A stretch of DNA of 64,000 nucleotides from positions 1,103,628 through 1,167,627 of the forward strand of contig NZ_MNAH01000001.1 in assembly GCF_001976065.1 (NCBI RefSeq), in the 5' to 3' direction. A model generated the notes under the pieces. It was not told the DNA's origin. It made no database searches and saw only the letters and a program-made list of their open reading frames with translations. Both the position numbers and the translations under genes were made by a program. The stretch comes from Pseudomonas putida (GTDB taxonomy: Bacteria; Pseudomonadota; Gammaproteobacteria; Pseudomonadales; Pseudomonadaceae). Shown one piece after another: positions 31,908-38,200 of this stretch (position 1 is its first letter; the number at the start of each line of letters is the position of its first letter).

Positions 31908-32438
31908 TCAGTTGACGCGTTTGTCGTCGCCGGGTTCGCCCGCAGCATGCAGGCCGCGATCGTCGCCGACTTCGCCGGAGCGGTGAACCCCATTGTCGTC
32001 ATGCCCGGCCTGATGAACCCCATGGTCGTCGCCCGGTTCGGAGTGGGTGCTGCTACGCCCGGAGTTCGAGGCTGTATTGCCTGCGTGTCCCGAAGCATGG
32101 TCGCTGCCGCTATGACCGCTGCCGGCGCTATTGCCGCCATGGCCACCGCTGCTGCCACCACCGTGACCGCCACCACCGTGGCCACCACCATTACCTCCGC
32201 CGCCGCTACCACCGTGACCGCCGCCGCCACCACTGCCGCCGCCGTGACCGCCACCACCACCGCCGTGACCGCCACCGCCACCACCGCCACCGTGGCCGCC
32301 ACCGCCACCGCCCCCACCACTTCCACCTTCTTTCGCCTGGGCACTTGATACCCCGGACAGGCTGTCCGGAATCAGTACGGTAGACGCCGACAGGACCGCG
32401 CCAATTGCGACTGCCAGTAATAGCTTGTTGATGTGCAT
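31908..32438 (-). CDS. Secreted Gly/His-rich repeat protein
   Basis: A 176-residue protein. The ATG at 32438 has GGAG 6 bases upstream. A Sec signal peptide covers about residues 1-35. Residues 40-115 are Gly-Gly-Gly-His-Gly repeats with more than a dozen His, and the C-terminal part is Asp/His/Gly-rich (GDDHGVHQAGHDD). Such a composition suggests divalent-metal binding. It is the first gene downstream of gspF on the minus strand, 150 bases away, within the locus of a copper oxidase. This makes a secreted metal-binding role attractive but unproven. Confidence 0.7.
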   Translation of the reverse strand: MHINKLLLAVAIGAVLSASTVLIPDSLSGVSSAQAKEGGSGGGGGGGGHGGGGGGGGHGGGGGGHGGGSGGGGGHGGSGGGGNGGGHGGGGHGGGSSGGHGGNSAGSGHSGSDHASGHAGNTASNSGRSSTHSEPGDDHGVHQAGHDDNGVHRSGEVGDDRGLHAAGEPGDDKRVN

Positions 32439-32482
32439 GTCGTTCTCCGTCTTCTAATTCAAGTTGGAACGTTGATGAACAT

Positions 32483-32497
32483 TGCAACGTGCTGCCA
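32483..32497 (-). promoter_or_regulatory. Weak sigma-54-like element upstream of the Gly/His-rich gene
   Basis: On the minus strand TGGCAGCACGTTGCA resembles the -24/-12 pattern but has GG-N9-GC, one base short of the strict N10 spacing. It lies 45 bases from the ATG. Weak; included because four better matches occur in this locus. Confidence 0.25.
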
Positions 32498-32588
32498 TAT
32501 TCAGTGGGTAAACACGCCAAGGTCCGGCTTTATTCGTTGTCACGCTGAAAAAGACTGGAACCTCTCGCCCAGGCCCGTCCCAGAGGCG

Positions 32589-33776
32589 TCAGTGAATGCT
32601 CGAGGCCAGCTCGAATATGGGGATGTACATCAAAATCACGATCACCCCGATCAGCAGGCCGATGAAGGTCATGAGCAAGGGTTCGAACAGGCGCACGAAC
32701 CATTCGATCCAGCGGCTGATTTCTTCGTCGTAGAAGTCGGCGCTGCGTTCCATCATCTGTCCGAGATTGCCGGACTGTTCGCCAGCGCGCAGCAGACGCA
32801 GGGATACCGGGGTCACCAGGTGATTGAGTTCCAGCGCCGTCGACAGGGATTGCCCCTCGCGCACCCGTTCGCAGGCCTGGTCCAGGCGCATTCGGGAGGC
32901 CGGGGTGAGCAGGTTGCGCACCATGCCCATGGCGGTGACGAGCGGAATCCCGCCTTGCAGCAGGATGCCCAGGGAACGGTAGAACCGCGCCAACTCGTAC
33001 ATGAAGATGCGTTGATGCACCGCCGGCAGTTTTTCGATCAGGCGGTCCAGGCCGCGACGAAAGGCCGGCTGGCGCTGGAGGAAGGCGAGGGCGATGACGA
33101 TTGCTGCGAAGGCGCCGAAAAACTCGCCCTGGTGGGCGTGCAGGAACATGCCGCTGCTCATGAGGATCTGCGACAGCCACGGCAGGTTCGACCCCAGCCC
33201 TTCGAACACCAGACTAAAGCGCGGCACGACATAGCCCATCAGGAACAACACCACGCCACCGCCCACCACCAGCAACAACAGGGGGTAGATCGAGGCGCTG
33301 ACGATCTTCTGGCGAACCTCGTCCATGCGTTGGCGATAGCTGACGTATCGGCCCAGGGCTTCGCCCACTGCGCCGGTCTTCTCGCTGGACTGGACCAACG
33401 CAACGTAGAGCGGTGGGAACACTGCCGACAGTTGGCCCAAGGCCTGGGAAAACGATTTGCCTTCGTAAAGCAGGCGCACCAGTTCACTCAAGGTCTTGCG
33501 GGCTTGCGGCGCGTTTTCTTTTTCCGCCAGGCTTTCCAGCGCATCGATCAACGGCAGGCCGGCATTGAGCAGGGTCGTCAGTTCCTGGCTGAACAACACC
33601 AGGTTGAAGGTCTCACGCTGCCTGGGGCGCAGCGCCCGCCAGTGCCGCTCGGCGTGCAGGCTGAGCACGCGCAGGCCCTGGTCTTCGGCGATGCGCCGGG
33701 CTTCGCTGTCACCCGGCGCCTCGACAGTCATTGAAACCACACCGGCCTTGCCGACCGCTTTGAGGTGAAAACGCAT
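32589..33776 (-). CDS. gspF: Type II secretion inner-membrane platform protein GspF
   Basis: 395 residues from the ATG at 33776 (MRFHLKAVGKAGVV). Upstream in-frame starts at 33785, 33794 and 33800 are possible; the 33794 ATG overlaps the gspG stop (ATGA). Two T2SSF domains are present: LVLFSQELTTLLNAGLPLID at about residue 65 and YELARFYRSLGILLQGGIPL later, each with membrane helices (ASIYPLLLLVVGGGVVLFLM; LLMTFIGLLIGVIVILMYIP). It anchors the assembly ATPase GspE, which is encoded 15 kb away on the other strand. Operon with gspG. Confidence 0.9.
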   Translation of the reverse strand: MRFHLKAVGKAGVVSMTVEAPGDSEARRIAEDQGLRVLSLHAERHWRALRPRQRETFNLVLFSQELTTLLNAGLPLIDALESLAEKENAPQARKTLSELVRLLYEGKSFSQALGQLSAVFPPLYVALVQSSEKTGAVGEALGRYVSYRQRMDEVRQKIVSASIYPLLLLVVGGGVVLFLMGYVVPRFSLVFEGLGSNLPWLSQILMSSGMFLHAHQGEFFGAFAAIVIALAFLQRQPAFRRGLDRLIEKLPAVHQRIFMYELARFYRSLGILLQGGIPLVTAMGMVRNLLTPASRMRLDQACERVREGQSLSTALELNHLVTPVSLRLLRAGEQSGNLGQMMERSADFYDEEISRWIEWFVRLFEPLLMTFIGLLIGVIVILMYIPIFELASSIH

Positions 33777-33790
33777 GGTCGCCATTCCCG

Positions 33791-34240
33791 TCATTGCCAA
33801 CTGGTGACTTCGGCGTTTTCGCCTTCGCCGCCGGGTTGGCCGTCCTTGCCCATGGACAGCAGGTCGTACTCACCGTTTTCGCCGGGATAGCGGTAGTTGT
33901 AGTTACGGCCCCAAGGGTCTTGCGGCAGTTTTTTCTGCAGGTACGGGCCGGTCCAGCGGGTTTCGTCACTGGGCGCGGTTACCAGAGCCTGCAATCCCTG
34001 CTCAGTCGAGGGGTAATGGCCAACCTCCAGCCGGTACAGGTCCAAGGCCTTGCCCAGGCCTTCTATTTGCGCCTTGGCCACCTTCACTTCAGAGCGGCCC
34101 AATTGGGCGAAGTACTTCGGCGCGACGATGCCGGCCAACAGCCCCAGCACCACCAGCACCACCAACAGTTCAAGCAATGTGAACCCGCGCTCGGCTCGAG
34201 GGGGAAAAGCACGCGGGGCGAAACGCAGACGCTGTTTCAT
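33791..34240 (-). CDS. gspG: Type II secretion major pseudopilin GspG
   Basis: A 149-residue protein. The prepilin leader ends AERG with cleavage before FTLLELLVVLVVLGLLAGI (Phe20, Glu at mature position 5). The globular part has the GspG signature: LDLYRLEVGHYPSTEQGLQALV, then WTGPYLQKKLPQDPWG and the C-terminal calcium-loop-like ENGEYDLLSMGKDG. It needs a prepilin peptidase not in this window. First gene of the minus-strand gspG-gspF pair. A sigma-54-like promoter lies 55-70 bases upstream. Confidence 0.93.
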   Translation of the reverse strand: MKQRLRFAPRAFPPRAERGFTLLELLVVLVVLGLLAGIVAPKYFAQLGRSEVKVAKAQIEGLGKALDLYRLEVGHYPSTEQGLQALVTAPSDETRWTGPYLQKKLPQDPWGRNYNYRYPGENGEYDLLSMGKDGQPGGEGENAEVTSWQ

Positions 34241-34294
34241 GATGACCTCACACAGTCGGCAGAAGGGTCGCGCCTATGGCTTATGCAATTGCCA

Positions 34295-34310
34295 TGCAAA
34301 GCCCCGCCCA
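34295..34310 (-). promoter_or_regulatory. Sigma-54-like promoter for gspG-gspF
   Basis: On the minus strand TGGGCGGGGCTTTGCA has exact GG-N10-GC spacing and a perfect TTGCA -12 half; the -24 half is partial. The start of transcription would fall about 43 bases before gspG. The GC-palindrome at 34401-34425 is about 90-115 bases upstream. Confidence 0.5.
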
Positions 34311-34359
34311 AGCTTCGTACATCCCCGTGCAGCCCCCGTATTACGGCCACTCGCGCTTT

Positions 34360-34375
34360 CGGCACAGTGCTTGCG
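34360..34375 (+). promoter_or_regulatory. Sigma-54-like promoter for the lytic transglycosylase gene
   Basis: CGGCACAGTGCTTGCG has exact GG-N10-GC spacing with GGCAC and TTGC halves close to consensus. The predicted transcription start is about 60 bases before the ATG at 34447. Confidence 0.65.
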
Positions 34376-34400
34376 TATGGCTGATACGCGACCGTCCATT

Positions 34401-34425
34401 GGGGCATTACCCCCATTTTTCGGGG
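34401..34425. promoter_or_regulatory. G-run/C-run palindrome, candidate activator site
   Basis: GGGGCATTACCCCC is followed at once by ATTTTTCGGGG, giving GGGG-N5-CCCCC-N7-GGGG. Closely related elements occur at 35077-35138 and 47037-47096, each beside a sigma-54-like promoter. It sits between the divergent gspG and transglycosylase promoters and could serve both. Confidence 0.5.
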
Positions 34426-34446
34426 CCGGTCAGGGGAGGTAGAACA

Positions 34447-35055
34447 ATGAAAATCCTCACTACAGGACTGCTTGGCATGATGCTGCTGGCCGGCGCTGTC
34501 CAGGCCGATGTGTTCGTTTCCAAGGACGCCAAGGGCGACTACGTCCTGTCCAACGTCCATCGCCCCGGCCGCCACTACGAAAGGGTGGTGCGGGACGTCG
34601 AAGCGGCGGTGGTCAGTCTTGATCAGCAGCCGCAAATGATCGCCGCGCGCCCTTACGCCGAGCTGGTCTCCAAGGCCGCCACGGACAACCAGTTGCCGGC
34701 GGCGCTGTTGCACGCGGTGATCCAGACCGAATCGAGCTACAACGCCAGTGCCGTATCGCCCGCGGGCGCGGGTGGCCTGATGCAGTTGATGCCCGACACC
34801 GCCCGGGAAATGGGGGTGAAAAACGTCTATGACCCCAAGGCCAACATCCAGGGCGGCGCCCGCTATCTCAAGCGCCTGATGACCCTGTTCGACAACGACA
34901 TCGCCCTCGCCGTGGCCGCCTACAACGCCGGCCCGCAAGCGGTGCTCAGCCGTGGCGGGGTGATTCCGCCGTTCGCCGAAACCCAGCGTTATGTGCCCAA
35001 CGTGCTGCGCCAGTACCGGCGTTTGCAGGGGCTGGCGGCGGATGCCCCGCTGTGA
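34447..35055 (+). CDS. Lytic transglycosylase (SLT domain)
   Basis: A 202-residue periplasmic protein with a signal peptide (residues 1-20) and a short N-terminal DUF4124-like beginning (DVFVSKDAKGDYVLSNV). The SLT domain has VIQTESSYNASAVSPAGAGG with catalytic Glu95, LMQLMPDTAREMGV and AVAAYNAGPQAV. It cleaves peptidoglycan glycan strands. In secretion loci such enzymes open the wall for trans-envelope machines, which fits its place between gspG and the oxidase. GGGGAGG ribosome site. Confidence 0.88.
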   Translation: MKILTTGLLGMMLLAGAVQADVFVSKDAKGDYVLSNVHRPGRHYERVVRDVEAAVVSLDQQPQMIAARPYAELVSKAATDNQLPAALLHAVIQTESSYNASAVSPAGAGGLMQLMPDTAREMGVKNVYDPKANIQGGARYLKRLMTLFDNDIALAVAAYNAGPQAVLSRGGVIPPFAETQRYVPNVLRQYRRLQGLAADAPL

Positions 35056-35076
35056 CCGAACAGCCGGGGCGGATTT

Positions 35077-35138
35077 CCCCAACATTGGGGCATGGTGGCC
35101 CCGGCGAAAAAGTGGGGAATTACTGGGGAATATCCCCC
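35077..35138. promoter_or_regulatory. Cluster of GC palindromes upstream of the multicopper oxidase
   Basis: CCCCAACATTGGGG (35077-35090) and GGGGAATATCCCCC (35125-35138), with a further GGGG at 35114. The first is identical to the site at 47037 except for one central base. They lie 50-115 bases before the -24 element, the usual place for a sigma-54 activator. An AT-rich, bendable stretch follows. Confidence 0.55.
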
Positions 35139-35188
35139 GATGAATTAAGTGGAAGCTGTAACTGTTTGAAAAAACGATATTTTTTTTA

Positions 35189-35204
35189 TGGCATGCGGAT
35201 TGCT
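35189..35204 (+). promoter_or_regulatory. Sigma-54 promoter of the multicopper oxidase gene
   Basis: TGGCATGCGGATTGCT matches the -24/-12 consensus (TGGCACG-N4-TTGCT) at 11 of the 12 defined bases, with exact GG-N10-GC spacing. Predicted transcription start is about 35215, some 45 bases before the ATG. Confidence 0.8.
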
Positions 35205-35260
35205 CAAAGGGTTTTGTCGAGAATTATTCCCTGTGAGCGCCCACAGCGAGGCCCGTGATC

Positions 35261-38200
35261 ATGACCGGCATATTCCACGCTCCATCCGTCCTTCCCTTGC
35301 TGCTGCTGGCCGCATCAGTGTTCGGCATCGAATTCGCCGAAGCCTCTGCGCGATGTGAGCGCAACCTGGTGGCCAATGTCGTGGCGCTGGACCAGCCGCT
35401 GATGTTCAACCGGCTCGGTGCGCAGAACGTCAACGGCATGATGTTCGCCCTGCGCCGCGATGTGGTCGATGACCATGACATCTCACTCGCCCAGGGCGGT
35501 GCGGCGGTGCCGGGCAAGGTCTCGCTGCGTCCCGACAAGCGTCCGCGTCCGCTGGTGCTGCGGGTGGCCGCCGGTGACTGCCTGACCATCAATCTGCAGA
35601 ACCTGCTGGCCTATCAGGCCAACCCCGGTTCCCATGAAGGTGGCGAGGAAGAGGAAGGCATCGAAATTGGCAATAACCAGAATTTCAAGGTCGACGAGCA
35701 AGTCGCCGACCGCCATGTCGGTTTCCAGGTCAACGGCATGCAAGCGGTCAACAGCATCGACGACATCGCTTCGTTCACCGGACGCAATGCCAATAGCCTG
35801 ATCGCTCCGGGTGGCAGCCGTTCCTACACCCTGTACGCCGAGCGTGAAGGGGTGTTCGCCGCCAGCAGCCGTGGCGCAACCTTCGGTGGCGAAGGTGCGG
35901 CTGGCAACGTTGCCAACGGTCTGTTCGGCCAGGTGGTGGTGCTGCCCAAGGGCGGTCGCAGTTACCGCAATACCGTAACCGAAGAAGAAATGCGCCTGGC
36001 GACCACCGGGCGCACCCCGGCCGGTCAGCCGATCGTCGATTACCAGGCGCGTTTCCCGCAACGCGAACCGTGGATCCGTGAAGGCAAGGCCGGTACGCCA
36101 ATCATCAATATGGTCGACGGCAATGAAATCATTTCCAGCGAGAGCGATGCGATCGTCATGGGCAGCAACGCCGACGGCAGCTTCCCGGCCTCGACCTATC
36201 CGCTGGAAGCGGTGGGCAAACGCAACCCGGCGATTCCCAATCGGCTGGAACCGTTCCGCGATTTCGCCTCGCAGTTCCAGGACGAAACCGCCGCGACCCA
36301 GGCGTTCCCCGCCTACTGGGCCGACCCGGTGATGGCCCACGTGCTGGAGCCGACCCGCGATTCGTTCATGATCAACTATGGTTCCGGCGGCATGGGTGCC
36401 GAAGTGGTGGCCAACCGTCTCGGCGTAGGTCCGATGCACGATTGCCTGTCCTGCGCCTACGAAGAATTTTTCCTCAGCTCACACACTGTCGGCGACGTGG
36501 CGATGTTGGTGGACGTCCCGGCCAACGCCGGCCTCGAAGGCATCACCCCCGGCCAGACTCCGACCGCCGATCAGGTGGGCGTCAAGGCGACCATGGCGCT
36601 CTATCCGTCCGAGCCATCCAACGTCAACCACAGCTACATCGGTGACTTCGTCAAGTTCCGCAACACCCACAACGGCCATGAGCAGCACATCTTCCACCTG
36701 CACGGGCATCAATGGCTGTTCAATCCCAACGATGACAATTCCGATTATGTAGACGCCCAGGGCATCGGCCCGGGTGCCGGCTACACCTATGAAATCGCCA
36801 ACGGCGGTTCGGGCAACCGCAACCGGGTCGCGGGCGATGCGATCTATCACTGCCACTTCTACCCGCACTTCGCCCAAGGCATGTGGGCCATGTGGCGGGT
36901 GCACGATGTGTTCGAAGAAGGCACCCAGCTTGAAGTGTCGCAACAAGGCAACGACGGTTACCACAGCGAGCCCTACGCCTTGCGCAGCGGTAAACCCGCG
37001 GCGGGCGCACGGGCCTTGCCCGATGGCGAAATCGTCGCCGGCACGCCGATCCCGGCGGTGGTGCCGCTGCCCGGCAAAGCCATGGCGCCTATGCCAGGCA
37101 AAGTCGCCGTGGTACCGAAAATCGGCGAGACCCTGGTGGCCGCCAACGACGATGACGATGATGAAGAAGAGGGCGACGATGACGGTGAGCACCATGGTGG
37201 CAGCGGCGGCGCCCAGGCCATCGGTTCCCTGGCCCTGGTCGATCGCAGCGAAGCCAACCGCAACGCCGATGGCACCCTGAAAAACCCGGGTTATCCATTC
37301 TGGATCGGCGGCATGGAAAGCTCGGTCGGCCAACGCCCACCAACTCCGCCGCTGGACATGCTCGACGCGGCCTCGGCGCAAGCCCTGAAAGCCACGGGCA
37401 AAGCCCTGTGGGCCAACCTTGACCCGGCGCAGTCCGGTGGCTGGGACGGCGGCCTGGGTCGCCATGCGCTGGACGGCGTGTCTGCCGGTGGCGAGGCCGA
37501 GACCATTACCACCTCGCTGGATTTCTCCAAGACAGTGACCCGCGCCAAGCCGATCTACCTGCCGGAAGAGGGCACCGAAGTCGAGCAGGCGGCCATGGCC
37601 TTCCACGCCAAGAAGGATCACCCAAGCTTCGCCCTGCTGCCGGGCAACCAGATCGTCGCACGGCCTTTCCGCACCAACGGCGCCCTGCCGATGGCCGGTG
37701 CGCCGTTCTACGAACCCTGCATGGACGACCGGCAGAAACGCCTGAGCAGCAGCGCCGGCACCGGTGAATTCAACAGTGGCGAGCGGCCCGACGGCATGTC
37801 ATTCATCGGCTCCTCGAGCTTCACCGCCGACCGCCCGCGCATCTACAAGGCGGCCAACATCCAGTTCGACGCGGTGTACAACAAGGTCGGCTACCACTTT
37901 CCGCAAGCGCGCATCCTGGCACTCTGGGAAGACGCCTGGCCGGTGATCACCAAGCAGCGTCCGCCAGAACCTTTGGTGATGCGCATGAACACCTTCGACT
38001 GCGTGCAGTACCAGCAAACCAACCTGGTGCCGGCCACCTATGAGATGGACGACTATCAGGTGCGCACGCCGACCGATGTGATCGGCCAGCACATTCACCT
38101 GCCCAAGTGGGACCTGGTGTCGGCCGACGGCTCGTCCAACGGCTGGAACTACGAAGACGGTGTGCTCTCCCCGGGTGCGGTGCAAGAGCGCATCCATGCC

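Noticed and set aside
31806..32348. Plus-strand 180-residue Ala/Thr-rich ORF and minus-strand 168-residue Val/Ala-rich ORF
   Set aside because: Both are other-frame readings of the Gly/His-rich gene, which alone has a signal peptide and ribosome site.
34276..34308. Second minus-strand sigma-54 candidate ATGGCAATTGCATAAGC
   Set aside because: GG-to-GC spacing is 11 instead of 10; the neighbouring 34295-34310 element has correct spacing.
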